Both the position numbers and the translations under genes were made by a program. The notes under the pieces were generated by a model. That model was not told the origin of the DNA and searched no databases. It saw only the letters and a list, made by a program, of their open reading frames with translations. A stretch of DNA of 64,000 bases from Zygaena filipendulae (lineage: Eukaryota > Arthropoda > Insecta > Lepidoptera > Zygaenidae), in NCBI GenBank assembly GCA_907165275.2, contig OU015677.1, forward strand, positions 5,208,001 to 5,272,000. Direction: 5' to 3'. Numbering within the stretch: position 1 is the stretch's first letter; each line of letters begins with the position of its first letter. Below, piece by piece: positions 43,074 to 54,654 of this stretch.

Positions 43074-43568
43074 AGCCGCAGATAAGCAATAACATGTTAA
43101 CCCACAAAATTAAGTTATTGGTTCAGAACCATTTATCGAGAGTTAGGGAACGTTTTTTAATTATGTATTTACCTTATTACATTGCTTAAATATGTAACTA
43201 AATATTGAACATAAAAAATGTTGACACAAATGGCGCTCCTACTTTTAAAACACGATTTACTCAAAATTTCTCCAGTGTGGGTTAACACACTATTGCTTAT
43301 CTATGTTCATCTATCAACATCAATATCATATTTGGACGCAGATAAACAATAACATGTTAACCCACAAAATGAAGTTACCTGTTCAGAACGATTTATTGTG
43401 AGTTAGGGAACGTTTTTTAATTATGTGTTTACCTTATTACATTGTTTAAGTATGTAAGTAAATGTTGAATAAAAAAAATTTGACAGAAAATGACCCTATA
43501 ATTTTAATACACGATTTACTCAAAATTTCTCCAGTGTGGGTTAACACACTATTGCTTATCTATGTCCA
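43074..43568 (+). mobile_element. MITE family D, two copies in tandem
   Basis: 43074-43309 and 43333-43568 have the same orientation and are 23 bases apart. Both keep the inverted ends ending in GTTAACCCAC. Confidence 0.8.
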
Positions 43569-43790
43569 TTTCAGTTTCAATCAGAAAAATAGCGATTTTG
43601 CGATTCATGTGCTAATCATGTTTAGGCAGCTTCTACTTTTGAAGTTGTTTTGAAGTGGGTAAGTATGTTTATTTTGGTTGATTGCTAAATATTTAGGTGT
43701 CAAAATGTGCATATTATTATTGTAATCGCATAACCGCCATGTTTTCGATTGCAACCCAAAAATGATAGAAACAAAAGTTACTTATTAGCT
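43569..43790 (+). mobile_element. MITE family C, copy 3, left end lost
   Basis: It starts inside the element ('tttcagtttcaatcagaaaa') exactly where the MITE D copy ends, and has a normal right end ('aaacaaaagttact'). Confidence 0.65.
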
Positions 43791-43907
43791 CCCCTGGTGC
43801 GTTTGCTATTGTGTATTTGGGAACCGCACCGCGTTATGGACTAGGTTCGTCATAGTGAATACGCCATCGATGCAGCACCCTTAGCCAAGATGACAATTGT
43901 TTTTGTT

Positions 43908-44146
43908 ATCGCTATAGAAAACTAAGGAACTTATCGTCATTTCGCGTGGTCACGAAAACTTCTAAGGAAATTATCGTCATGTCACGGGGTCATGAAAAAT
44001 TCTTAGGAACTCACCGTTGCGTCACATAGTCACGAAAAATTCTAAGGAACTTACAGTCGCGTCACGTAGTCACGAAAATCGTAGCCAATTTTCTACGTGA
44101 CACGTGACATGACGATAAGTTCCTTATCTTTGGCGATATCTAACGA
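43908..44146. mobile_element. MITE with internal 40-bp tandem repeats
   Basis: Four units of 'ctaaggaacttatcgtcatt..gtcacgaaaa' (43922-44080) are followed by an inverted end ('gacgataagttccttatctt'). The outer ends ATCGCTATAGA and TCTTTGGCGATAT are inverted, giving about 38-bp terminal repeats. Confidence 0.6.
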
Positions 44147-44214
44147 TTAAAGATTGTCAACTTTTCTAAAGCTGCTGGTGCATTAGATAAAATGCGATGT
44201 GTATTGCGAGTGCA

Positions 44215-44642
44215 GAATACGCGTGACTATAATCATTCTATACTTCTTTATAATTAAAGAGGTAAAGTTTATGAATTGTGAGTTTGTGAGTTGGTGATGT
44301 TGTAGGGGGTAATCTCTGGATCTACTGAACCGATTTTGAAAATTCTCTCTTCTCTTCTTATTCAGAAATTCTCACGGGAGCTCCAGAATTACCGCAGCTG
44401 GTGAAATCGCGAGGAAAAGCTAGTATTATTATAAACGCGATAGTTTTTATGTAACATATATTTGTTACCTGCTTTGTATGTGATGTATATTTGTTACCTA
44501 CTCTTTCACGCAAAAACTACTGAATGGATTTTAATGAAACTTTACAATAATATAGTTTCTTCAATAGGGTACCAACTTTTATCCCGGAATCCCCGCGGGA
44601 TCTCCGAAATGAACACGGGTGAAACCGCGGGGAGCAACTAGT
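44215..44642 (+). mobile_element. Two Helitron-like copies, same orientation
   Basis: 44215-44425 has 'ggagctccagaattaccgca' and ends CTAG. 44455-44642 has 'ggaatccccgcgggatctcc', then GGGTGAAACCGCGGGGAGCA and CTAG. Confidence 0.6.
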
Positions 44643-44883
44643 TAATTATATATTTGTTCTGTGTTTCTGCTTCCTAGCCATAGTTTCGTTGACGCGGCTG
44701 TAGATGGCGTGGCTCGAATAAAAAACAAGCTATCAAGTTTATCCCCAGTAAAGTATATTACTTGAACTTAAACTATATACAAACAATTAAATGTCAAAAA
44801 TCTCTAATTAATTTTTGAAAGAATGCTCTCTACATGGTTTTTTTTTATTTGCATGTAGCTGAGATCATTCTAATTATTTAAAA

Positions 44884-45215
44884 ACTAGCTCTGAGCCAAG
44901 CGGTTAGGTTTACCCGCGTGAAAACTGAAAGGTATTTATACAACAAATTTTTTTTCGGACATCCGATCCGATTTCAAACAATGAAACAAAGCCAATATGA
45001 ATTATGAAGCTCCAAGCTGAGCTTAATCTACCTGTGAAAACCGCATGACAATCCGTTCAGTAGATTCAGAGATTATCGCAAGCAGACAGACAGAAAAGAA
45101 TTTTAAAAACTTTTTTTGGGCTTGGTGATGACTTCTTTTATCACCCCTCTCAATTTTAGGTAAAAATATTCAATGTACAGAATCGCGGATTCTACTCTTT
45201 TATTATAATAGTCAT
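44884..45215 (-). mobile_element. Helitron-like subfamily B, copy 3
   Basis: 'actagctctgagccaagcgg' start is diverged; the interior (gctccaagctgagcttaatc, cgcatgacaatccgttcagt) is well kept. Confidence 0.65.
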
Positions 45216-45539
45216 AGAAGATAGATTTTAAAAGGTTTGACTATGACTAAACTTTGAGTAGTTTGAGACGTTTGAGTTGAGATTGAGATGGCGCAGTTGA
45301 ATTACTTAAAAGTTAAATGTCACATTTGTGACTTTTTTATCGTTTTAAATAATATATAAATATAATCTGATAAATAAACGCTAATTATGGAATCACTGGC
45401 CAAGCAGCCTTACATACCGTGTCTCTTCAAACTTGACATTGGCAGAATCACCATGAAATCGGTAGAGCCATAAAACGACAAATTGGAATTGGTATAATAA
45501 ATAAATTTACTCCAGTACTGCCAAATCCCTCTCCCTACT

Positions 45540-45876
45540 TATAATATAAATATAAATGCGAAAGTAACTCTGTCTGTCTGTCTATCCGTCTGTCTGTCTG
45601 TTACGCTTTCACAACTTAATGGCTCAAATGATCATCATGAACTTTTGCATACACGTTGTCAGGAGTACAGAGAAGGACATAGGGTTCTTTGTATCCCGAA
45701 ATTCACGCGGGAACTCCGAAATTAACGCAGGAACAGCTAATCACCGAAACGGTTGGAACCATTTTGATAGAACTTTCATCGAATAGCTGATGTTATAAGA
45801 AATAAATTAGGCTTCTTTGAAGTTCCTGCGGGAATTCCGAAACTCACGCGGGTAAAACCGCGGGGCACAGCTAGTA
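45540..45876 (+). mobile_element. Helitron-like element with second 3' end
   Basis: A copy with (GTCT)n ends near 45735. A further 3' end (gttcctgcgggaattccgaa, GCGGGTAAAACCGCGGGGCA, CTAG) closes at 45876. Confidence 0.6.
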
Positions 45877-46033
45877 AATTACGCAATCGACCGACCACCT
45901 GAATTCTGATCACGTACCTAAGTAAGATGGAACAAAACCCTCATAAGAGTTTCAAACAATCGGAAAAGCTAGGTAGTTGATGTGACCAGAAAAGGCGGCG
46001 AGAGTTGACGTTGAAGATAGTCTGTGCTAGTAG

Positions 46034-46240
46034 GACGGTTTCGCCCGCAGTAATTCCGGAGTTCCCGCGGGAATTCCGGATTATAATATAGCCTATACTA
46101 GATACTCAGGGATAATAATAATGTAGCTTCCTAATGGTGAAAGAATTTTTGAAATCGGTCCAGCAGTAGTTTTTGAGTTAAATCGTAACAAACAAACAAA
46201 ATATCAAATCTTTCCTCTTTTTAATATTAGTATAGAAGTA
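46034..46240 (-). mobile_element. Helitron-like element
   Basis: 'gtttcgcccgcagtaattcc', 'cctatactagatactcaggg', 'aaatcggtccagcagtagtt'. The same interior is found at 62108-62310. Confidence 0.6.
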
Positions 46241-46423
46241 TTATATTATCTGTAGTGTAGATTTAATTATACGTGCGGTCTCGGTGACCCAAATAGTTGT
46301 GTTCGGGATACGAACCGGTTACCCGGCGGTCAGTAGGCCGCTAGCTTGTACGACGGCAATTGACGAAAGGGCTAATTTATGTAGCCAACCTGTAGCCAAC
46401 CTTCCCATGACAGCTGGGATAAA

Positions 46424-46715
46424 TGGGGATGTTGGCTACTTTTGAAAATCAAAATTCTAATTAGTCCGTCAGTTAGAAAATAAAAAAATACAATAGACAC
46501 GTATTTTTTGCTTTTTCAAATAAATTCAAATATACACAGAGAAAGCGCATTGAAGTTCAGGGTGAGGGGGTCGTGACGTCACTAACCAAGTAACCACTCA
46601 AACCGCCATCGCCATACAAACTGTCCGGATAGTGACGTCACGCGAAATTTTTGATTACGTAAAAAAAGAAAAAATACGTGTCCAATATTTTTATTAATCT
46701 ACAAGACAAGCATTA
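46424..46715 (+). mobile_element. MITE family F, copy 2
   Basis: TGACGTCA at 46574-46581 and 46633-46640; 'taattagtccgtcagttaga' start and 'aaatacgtgtccaatatttt' end. Confidence 0.75.
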
Positions 46716-46833
46716 TAAAAATTCTGAGTGAAAAAAACATACTTTTACTTGCTTGTTACATAATTATATTTTTATATATTATTGTAGATTAAAATATATT
46801 ATGAAATTGTAGAAAATTTAGCATTTATTAATA

Positions 46834-47110
46834 AACTAGCTGTTCCTCGCGGTTTCACCCGCGGTAATTTCGGAGATCCCGCAGGAATTCCGGGATACAA
46901 AGTGCCCTATGTCCCCTTCTCTGTATCCCCTGACAACGTGTATAGGTAAGCAAAATATCATGAGATTTCACCGGTGTTAATTTCGGAGTTCCCGCGGGGA
47001 TTCCGGGATTAAAAGTACCCTATGTCCTTCTCTGTACCTCTGATAACGTGTGTACAAAATTTCATGATGATCGGTTGCGCCGTTAAGGCGTGAAAGCGTA
47101 ACAGACAGAT
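46834..47110 (-). mobile_element. Helitron-like element with duplicated 3' part
   Basis: 'actagctgttcctcgcggtt' start; a second 'ttcaccggtgttaatttcgg' block from 46970; ends 'gttaaggcgtgaaagcgtaa' and (GACA)n. Confidence 0.65.
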
Positions 47111-47547
47111 AGACAGATCGATTTTAAAATCGCGGAAGCAATTTTTTCATCCAACTTTACAAAACCTCGTATATCTCGGAAACTAAATGCCGAGAACTGG
47201 TATCTTTTAGCTTGGACGCCCACAGCTGATGCCTCCAACGATCATAGATTGTAAACTTGGCTAAGGGGGCAGGTAGTGCCGAGTTTTCTCTGGAATGATG
47301 CAACTTGCAAAACTTGCTTGCAAAACAATGCAGTCCACCACTTCGCTTTCGATATCCAACGGCTAGTAAAACTTTAGAAGCAAATGTTAGAAAGCTAGAC
47401 ATTGCAATTTGCAAGCAAATACCTACCTACGTAGACCCGCATATCATTGCAGTTGGTCGTAAAGTGTTAACACTCAGCTCTATTGCTGAGCTAGCTAGGT
47501 ATGGTGGAAAGTGTGCAAGTTTCAAAATAGTCATAATTTTTTTTTTA

Positions 47548-47615
47548 TGTCATACGAGGCAAACGGGCAAGTGGTACACCTGATGATAAGTGATTACCGC
47601 CGCCCATAGACATCC
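47548..47615 (+). mobile_element. SINE family 1 tail fragment
   Basis: 'gaggcaaacgggcaagtggt' to 'gattaccgccgcccatagac', the reverse of the SINE 1 tail. Confidence 0.6.
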
Positions 47616-47933
47616 ATCCATTGTTTCATTACCCAACTAATATTAAAATTATTCTCAAAATCATCGCCTGAAAACCTATTGTAAAACGTAAGAAACAATG
47701 TTACGCTTTCAGGCTTTAAAATAAAGTAAAATAGTTTATTTAAATTTGGCCCATAATGTAATTTTATTGACATCAAAAAGAGCCACATCTTTTTGATGTC
47801 AATAAAATTACATTTATTATGACAGCACCCATAAAATATCCACCCTTCACAGCTTCCTAGTGCTATGGCTGAAGGGAAGAAGCTGCGCAACCAACTCTCC
47901 AGTAGCACGCTGTCAGTTAAAAGTTATCATATA

Positions 47934-48134
47934 CTAGTTGTGACCCGCGGTTTCACCCGCGTTAATTTCAGTGTTCCCGCGGGAATTCTGAGATAAAAAG
48001 TACCCTATATCCTTCTCTGTACCCCTGACCACGTGCACGCCATCATCCAAATCCGTTCAGCCGTTTTTGCGTGATTGAGTAACAAACATCCAAACATCCA
48101 AACATCCACACTTTCACATTTATAATATTAGTAG
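47934..48134 (-). mobile_element. Helitron-like element
   Basis: 'actagttgtgacccgcggtt' start; '(catccaaa)n' in place of (GTTT)n; ends 'catttataatattagtagga'. Confidence 0.65.
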
Positions 48135-48189
48135 GATAATTTGCACAGCATACGACAACAATGTCAGACAAATTTCATACAACCTTACT

Positions 48190-48350
48190 TACGTCATTAG
48201 GGCATAATATTACTTTTATCCCGGAATTTCGGCATAAAAGTACATTATGCCGGAATTCCTGCGGCAACTCCGCAATTTAAAGCGGGTGAAACTGCATGAA
48301 ATTTTGCATACCACCTACGCAATGTGAACGCGGGTGAAATAGCAGGGACA
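48190..48350 (+). mobile_element. Helitron-like 3' fragments
   Basis: 'ccggaattcctgcggcaact', 'gcgggtgaaactgcatgaaa', then 'gcgggtgaaatagcagggac'. Confidence 0.5.
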
Positions 48351-48413
48351 TACTACAGTACTAGTAGTACAGAATAACGGCCCGTCGTTGGACTCGTTAG
48401 GTTTGACTGTAAA

Positions 48414-48920
48414 GCATGGTTTAGACTTTAGGCGAAGCCAGTACCTAACGTTGGCGCCAGTCCTCAGACAAGCCTGCGCTGGCCTGGCCCGTGTCGTTTA
48501 GATGAGGCCAATGGATTTATTTCATTCCTGGAATGTTCTTGTGGTGTGAACACGTTTCACTCTACGGATAAGCGCCAGCGACCGGCGCGATGTGTCTACA
48601 CGCGTCCTCACGCTGGCGCTGGGGTTGCGGGCCACGAAGCCAGTAACGCTGGCGCCAGTCCTCATACAAGCCTGCGCTGGCCTGGCCCGTGTCGTTTCGA
48701 TGAAGTCAATGAATTCATTTCACTCCTGGATTATTCTTGTGGTGTGAACACGCTTCACTCTACGGATAAGCGCCAGCGACTGGCGCGGCGGTTGCGGGGC
48801 TCGTGGGCGGAGGTCACTGGCAGCCAGCACTGGCTTGTCTTGAAAAACTGTTTATACGAGTCCAATAACAAGCCAGCGCTGGACTGGCAGCCAACACTGG
48901 CTTCGTCTAAACCTTGCTTT
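48414..48920. mobile_element. Element with inverted ends and an internal duplication
   Basis: The ends AAAGCATGGTTTAGAC..CGAAGCCAGT and ACTGGCTTCGTCTAAACC..TGCTTTA are inverted. Inside, a block of about 205 bp (48441-48640) is repeated at 48647-48845 ('cgctggcgccagtcctca', 'cacgtttcactctacggata'). The interior is CG-rich with many CCAGCG motifs. Confidence 0.65.
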
Positions 48921-49189
48921 ATACCCGGTGTTTAAAAGGTACGCATAATATGTCGTCATCGATTAATTTGTCATTCGGCATTCATTCGCTTGACGCTTAC
49001 GGTACTCCTGCACTAAGTGGGTCACGCGCCGCCACCTGCTCGGGTCGTCCGTTAGGTCGACTGTGGACAGACCCGCGGACGGACGGTGCGATTGTTTAGT
49101 ATACGTAACACGTGTGTGGATTCAAATCTGCTCAGCAGCTGTAAATCTATACATTTAGCTGTATAGTTATATCACTACTTAGTATAGAA

Positions 49190-49470
49190 CAAAGTCGCTT
49201 TCTCTGTCCTTATATCCCTATGTATGCTTAATTCTTTAAAACTACGCAACGGATTTTGACGCGGTTTTCACCAATAGATAGAGTGATTCATGAGGAAGGT
49301 TTATAACTATATTTTATCCTGGAATTCCCGCGGGAACTCCGAAATTACCACGGGTGAAAGCGCGCGGGTCAGCTATCTATATATAAATAACACTAGTTGT
49401 TTTCCGTTTTACCCGCGTTAATATCGGAGTTCCCGCGGGAATCCCGGGACAAAAAGTACAGTAGGTATAC
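49190..49470. mobile_element. Two facing Helitron-like copies
   Basis: The + copy ends near 49375 (CGGGTGAAAGCGCGCGGGTC); the - copy starts at 49391 ('actagttgttttccgtttta'). Confidence 0.6.
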
Positions 49471-49610
49471 CTAAATGATTTAATAACACTTCAAAAAATA
49501 TGTTTTTAGTCATGTTTTATGTTTTTAGTCGCAAAACTTGAATTGAAATCTTGACTAGACCTTAAGTTCAACGACGGGAGCGGGATTTTTTTTTTCAATA
49601 CATATAGTTA

Positions 49611-49810
49611 CTAGCTGTTCCCCGTAGTTTCACTCGCGATAAGTTCCGATTTTCCGTGGGAATTCCGGGATAAAAAGTACCCTATGTCCTTCTCTGTACC
49701 TTTGACTACGTGTATGCAAAATTTCATGATGATCGGTTGAGCCGTTAAGACTTGAAAGCGTAACAAACAAACAAATCAACTCACATTCGTATAATAATAG
49801 TACCTATAAG
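49611..49810 (-). mobile_element. Helitron-like element, full-length copy
   Basis: 'actagctgttccccgtagtt' through 'aaaatttcatgatgatcggt', (CAAA)n, to 'ataataatagtacctataag'. Confidence 0.7.
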
Positions 49811-49829
49811 GATCGAATTGTCTGCTTGT

Positions 49830-50098
49830 GATGTCGTAATAAGTAATAACAGCTTTTTACTAAATGCCTGTGAAAGTATATACGGTAAACTTATAACAAA
49901 AAACAAAAGGTTACATTTTTTGTCTGTCTGTCGCGGTCGGTCTGTTTGTTGATGCATATCTCCGAAACGGTTGGGCCAATTTTAACGGGACCTTCACGCA
50001 GATAGCTGCTGTTATAAGGAGTAACTTAGGCTACTTTTATCAGAGTTCCTGCGGGAATTCCGAAACTCACGCTGGTGAAACCGTGGGGCACAGCTTGA
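49830..50098 (+). mobile_element. Helitron-like element with divergent interior
   Basis: 'ggttgggccaattttaacgg', 'gatagctgctgttataagga', then GCTGGTGAAACCGTGGGGCA. The interior partly matches 45740-45830. Confidence 0.55.
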
Positions 50099-50864
50099 TG
50101 ATAATACGTTGTCACATTGATCCGATTGAAAGAAAGAAAGAAAGAATATTTATTCAAGCAAAAGGAGAAACACAACACAAATGAACACATACAGACAAAC
50201 TGTGATGTGATTGTGATGTAACTTCAGAGGCTTGTTCTGCGTGTCTACCTGAAGAGGTTTTGGGGGAATTCCGAAACTCACGCAGATAAATCCTTAGCCC
50301 ACTGACCCAACTTAAGCTTGTATCGTGAAAACCAAGCAAACGATATAGTCCATGAATAAAAGTTGAAACGTTAAAATACGAAAGGAATATATTTGGTTGA
50401 CGTTTTTGTTTCAATCAGCCGTTTTCGTTCCGAAATACAAGTAAATGTAATCAAAAGATAAACTCATCATTTTTAAAGCTGGCCAAAACAAAAAACTAAA
50501 AGTAAACTAACTAAATTCAATGCAACACGATCTCAAAAGCCACAAAATATAAGTTTATACAAAATGGAAACGAAAAATAAAAGACGTAACACTGGCCGCT
50601 ACAAGTTTTTAGAAAAACATAAAAACAAACCTCTCCGTCTCAGCCATCGACAATGATTAAACCGGTTTGATTGAATCAAAAATAAATATTATGCTTGCAC
50701 CACATTATCGCCGATGGTCGTTGATCGTGTGATCGTGTGATCGGCGATAGTGTGAAATGAAATGAAATGAAGTTTATTTGTAACGACAATAAATTAAATA
50801 GTATGCATTAACAAATGTAGCACAGACAGCGTGACGCAACAAAAAGGCTACCAGCGGGGCTAAG

Positions 50865-50963
50865 ATGCGCAACACGATAAAATTTTATCGAGCCATTTTA
50901 TCGATTCTCGTCGACAAAACGATACAAAATGTATCGTGTTGTGCATCTTAGCCCCGCAGCTCA
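50865..50963. mobile_element. Short hairpin element, about 100 bp
   Basis: The arms AGCGGGGCTAAGATGCGCAA..CACGATA and TATCGTG..TTGTGCATCTTAGCCCCGC are inverted over about 33 bp, with ATCGA motifs in the loop. Confidence 0.65.
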
Positions 50964-51119
50964 GCATAAGCCGGGAACCGTTAGGGGCCCGACGCTGGTC
51001 TTCCGCTAGTGCCGCGTGTGGCGTCACGGGTGTGAGCGCAGAGAGAGAAAACTAAACTAAACTAAATGTGGACACCTCAACGCAACCACAGGCGATTTCC
51101 TTTGAAGCGTGCCCAAAAA

Positions 51120-51240
51120 CCGACAATTTGGGTCGCAGGCGATCATATACGATGATCGGCGAGTACAGCCGAGTATGCCCTCTACATTATCGTGCTCGCG
51201 TATATAATCGTCTGTACTCGCCGATAATGTAGTGGAGCCA
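51120..51240. repeat. Inverted repeat around 'cggcgagtacag'
   Basis: GATCGGCGAGTACAG and CTGTACTCGCCGAT face each other, with 'ctacattatcgtgctcgcgt' between and 'gataatgtagtgg' outside. Confidence 0.5.
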
Positions 51241-51404
51241 TTATAAAGTGGGACCTATAAAGAATTTCGTGGAGATATTTCGTAGGAAACACTCTCAATT
51301 TGTTATAATGGGTAATGTTGGTTATATTATTATGTTTTGGAGCAATGTTGAGTTGCGAGTGCGTTTAAAATGTATAAATCCCTACCACAGATAATATAAT
51401 ACTA

Positions 51405-51600
51405 TACTAGTCCCTACTAATATTATAAATGCGAAAGTAACTCTGTCTGTCTGTCTTTATGTCTGTCTGTTAAGCTTTCACGCCTTAACGGCTCAACCGA
51501 TCATCATAAAATTTGCATACACATTGTCAGGGGTGCAGAGAAGGACATAGGGTATTTTTTGTCCCGGAATTCCCGCGGGAACTCGCGGGGAACAGCTAGT
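51405..51600 (+). mobile_element. Helitron-like element, full-length copy
   Basis: TCCCTACTAATATTATAAAT start, (GTCT)n, 'aaccgatcatcataaaattt', 'ccggaattcccgcgggaact', then a short deletion of the hairpin before CTAG. Confidence 0.75.
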
Positions 51601-51765
51601 GTACAATGTATAAACTTTCAATTCCCCTCGGGTATCTGATTTAGGGATTCTATTTCTAATATTTTTTTAAACATACAAAAAACAGTCCAATTAGAATTTT
51701 CCCACTCTTTGGAAGTCGTTTAAAAATTTATTACGTGCAGTATGGACTCGTAAGTCGTAACTAAT

Positions 51766-52090
51766 GTGGACTACTTTTGAAAATCAAAATGCTAATTAGT
51801 ACGTCAGTTAGAAAATAAAAAAACAAAAGACACGTATTTTTTGCTTTTTTAAATAAATTAAAATATACAGAGATAAACAGCATTAAAGTTTAGGGTGAGG
51901 GGGTCGTGACGTCACTAACCGCTAAAACCGCCATACAAACTGTCAGAATAGTGACGTCACGCGAAATTTCAACTCAATATATATCGCCGTTATTTTTTGA
52001 TTACGTAAAAAAAGAAAAAATACGTGTCCAATATTTTTTAATAATCTACAAGACGGACTAATAAATACAAATTAGTCAACGTGCCCATTA
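51766..52090 (+). mobile_element. MITE family F, copy 3
   Basis: TGACGTCA at 51907-51914 and 51952-51959; both ends present ('ctaattagtacgtcagttag', 'gacggactaataaa'). Confidence 0.75.
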
Positions 52091-52332
52091 ACCGTTTTCT
52101 TCGTAGTTAAGTACACATGACGAAGTAATTGAATAGTTTTGAAAGCGGATTTTTCGTTACCGAAACTGGACTACGAAGAGTGACTCACCTGCACCTCACA
52201 GTGCAGGCGGATGTCGTTTCGTCGCCGTAACAACTGTCGTGGACTTAAATTACGCAACGACCGCCTTGCGGATTTTCCGATGCGTGTGCGCATTGCGCAT
52301 TATCTATCTATATCTATTTAACGGTGAGAAGT

Positions 52333-52490
52333 CTGGAGCACGGGCAGTGGAGGTGAGCGTTGATGCATTGGAAAGGGTACCCATTAAACCTACACCTGGG
52401 TCGCAAGTCCCAGGCACTGCTCCGTGTTCCCTACGGATATCTGGTATGCTGTACAACTTCTATGTTGGTGCAATTAATTGTAATAGTTTC
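52333..52490 (+). repeat. Dispersed repeat B, copy 2
   Basis: It matches 8963-9115 from 'ggagcacgggcagtgg' to 'tatctggtatgctgta'. Confidence 0.7.
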
Positions 52491-52620
52491 TAGTTGGTTC
52501 TAGATGTGTCGCTCAGCTAATAGCCTCGGCCATACCTTTCCCTGCCTTCAGTTATATTGTGTTATGTTATCATATACCTAAATATCTGCTGTTATCTGCT
52601 ATTATATTCCTTCTTTATTC

Positions 52621-53041
52621 TACATATATATAAAATGCTTTGTCCTGAATGACTGATGGATCAACGCACAGCCTAAACCGCTGATCGTAGAGACCTGAAA
52701 CTTGGAGGGTGTGTTCTTTGTATGATGCAGGCATTCGATAAAAAAGGATTTTTTGAAATCCCACCCCCAAAGGAATGAAAAAGGGTTGCAAAGTTTGTAT
52801 GGAACAATTCCGGGGGAATTTCGAAATTATCGCGGGTGAAACCGCGCGGGACAGCTAGTTAATCTAATATATATAAATCACGTGTCACGTTGTTTGTCCG
52901 CGATGGACTCCTAAACTACTGAACGGATTTTGACAAAATTTTGTAACCATTTATAATATGGTCCAACTTAAAAGATAGGATAGAGGAATTCCCGCGGGAA
53001 CTCTGAAATTACCGCGGATGAAATCGCGGGGGACAGCTAGT
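52621..53041 (+). mobile_element. Helitron-like subfamily C copy followed by another copy
   Basis: 52621-52860 ends CGCGGGTGAAACCGCGCGGG..CTAG. 52868-53041 has 'cacgtgtcacgttgtttgtc' and ends GCGGATGAAATCGCGGGGGA..CTAG. Confidence 0.65.
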
Positions 53042-53399
53042 AATAAAATATAATAATAATCCATTTCACCACACACAGAGTCATAATTTTATCATTCACT
53101 ATGACCAAAAGCTGTCTAAACCTCGCGTTCAAAGAAGTGGAAAAAAAAAAGAAGTTTCACTTCAAAAAAAATACAGTCATGTTCGATCATCGAACTTACT
53201 GAACTAGTTGGAATAATCCTCAGCAACGTGTATTATGGCGTGAAAAATATTAATCTCGATTATTTTGGCATCGGATTGTGTTTTGGGACACGCGTTATGG
53301 TCAAAGAATGTAGTTGGTCATAGTGAATAAAGGTCCTGATCTACTTGATTCTACCTACACTAAGCTTTAAGTTTGTATCGTGGAAACCAAGCAACACGT

Positions 53400-53615
53400 T
53401 GTATATTCTACACTCCGTGGTTTTACCCGCCTTAGCTTCGAAGTTCCCAAGGTAATTCCGGGGTAAAAAGTACCTACTCTACCCCTGACAACGTGTAGGT
53501 ATACAAAATTTCGTGATGATCGGTTAAGGCGTGAAAGCGTAACAGACAGACAGACAGACAGACAGTCCGACAGACAGACAGAGTTACTTTCGCATTTATA
53601 ATATTGAGTAGGGAT
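53400..53615 (-). mobile_element. Helitron-like element with (GACA)n
   Basis: 'gtggttttacccgccttagc', 'tttcgtgatgatcggttaag', (CAGA)n, 'catttataatattgagtagg'. It lies just before the signal-peptide exon. Confidence 0.6.
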
Positions 53616-53675
53616 ATTCCAAATTTAGTATGTATACGTAACTCTTTATCTAAACTTTTATTTCTTTCGTTTCAG

Positions 53676-53933
53676 AATACAACGACGCAAAATCAACAAA
53701 TGTGATCTTTCATTAATAAAACAATATAATATATTAAGTGTACTTAATCAACATAATTAAAGAACAACAAAGTGATGTGACAAATATAATGTGATTAAAG
53801 TGAAAGCACGGATGGACAAGTGTAAGTGAAGTTCGCCGCCAAAACAAGATGGCTGCTAGCGGAAGAAAATGGCGGACGCGGAGGTGCCATCTTGGCGCGG
53901 TTTTATTCGCGATTCTAATACAAGTCGTCAACG
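53676..53933 (+). CDS. First coding exon of a secreted or membrane protein (partial)
   Basis: The exon starts after a good acceptor (TTTCGTTTCAG) and ends at a strong donor (AACG|GTAAGG). It holds about 173 bases of 5' UTR with stops in all frames, then an ATG at 53849 with a favourable context (CAAGATGG). The 28 codons read MAASGRKWRTRRCHLGAVLF and then AILIQVVN, with a split Gly codon (phase 1). This is a typical signal peptide: basic start, a hydrophobic core of about 12 residues and a small residue near the likely cut. Later exons were not found before 64 kb, so the gene probably has large repeat-filled introns. The protein cannot be identified from the signal peptide alone. The upstream UTR exon may be at 40600-40954. 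Confidence 0.55.
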
Positions 53934-54072
53934 GTAAGGAATTTTACAGCAAAATAGAAACAACCTGTATATAGATATAGATAAAATATGGGAAATGCCA
54001 AAAATCATTTGTACCTACTAATATCTACTTATCTTTAAACGAGCAATTCTTGTATTGTATACTTATATTATA

Positions 54073-54427
54073 CTAGTTGTGCCCCGCAGTTTCACCCGCG
54101 TTAATTTCAGAGTTCCCGCGGGAATTCCGGGATAAAAATTACCCTATGTATTAATCTGATGTATAAGCCATATTATTGTCAAGTTTCATTTAAATCCATC
54201 CAGTAGTTTTTGCGTGAAAGAGTAACAAACATCCATCCATCCATCCATCCATCCACACATTCTTACAAACTTTCGCATTTATAATATTAGTAGGATACCT
54301 ACGCAAAAGTTACTCTGTCTGTCTGTCTATTAAGCTTTTACGCCATAGCGGCTCAATCGATACAGAGGTTAACAGAGGTACAGAGAAGGACATAGGGTAC
54401 TTTTTATCCCGGAATTCCTGCGGGATC
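54073..54427. mobile_element. Two facing Helitron-like copies
   Basis: The - copy 54073-54295 (with (CATC)n at 54230-54256) abuts a + copy 54296-54427 (GTCT repeats, 'ggaattcctgcgggatct') that lacks its 3' end. Confidence 0.65.
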
Positions 54428-54654
54428 TATAACTAAATAGAATTGAAATTTTTTTTTATCAAATAGCCTTATTCGACTTTTAAAAACAACACAGAGACAA
54501 TTGTCTTGTAGAATTTATGTGTTCAGCCAAGCATGAAGTGAAGGATTTGGGGTCGATGCACCTTGCTGTTAAGTATTTTGGGTTGTTATTTTATCACTAG
54601 AATAATTTCTTATTCGTGGCCGATTTTGATGAATTACTTTTGTGTCCTATTTTT

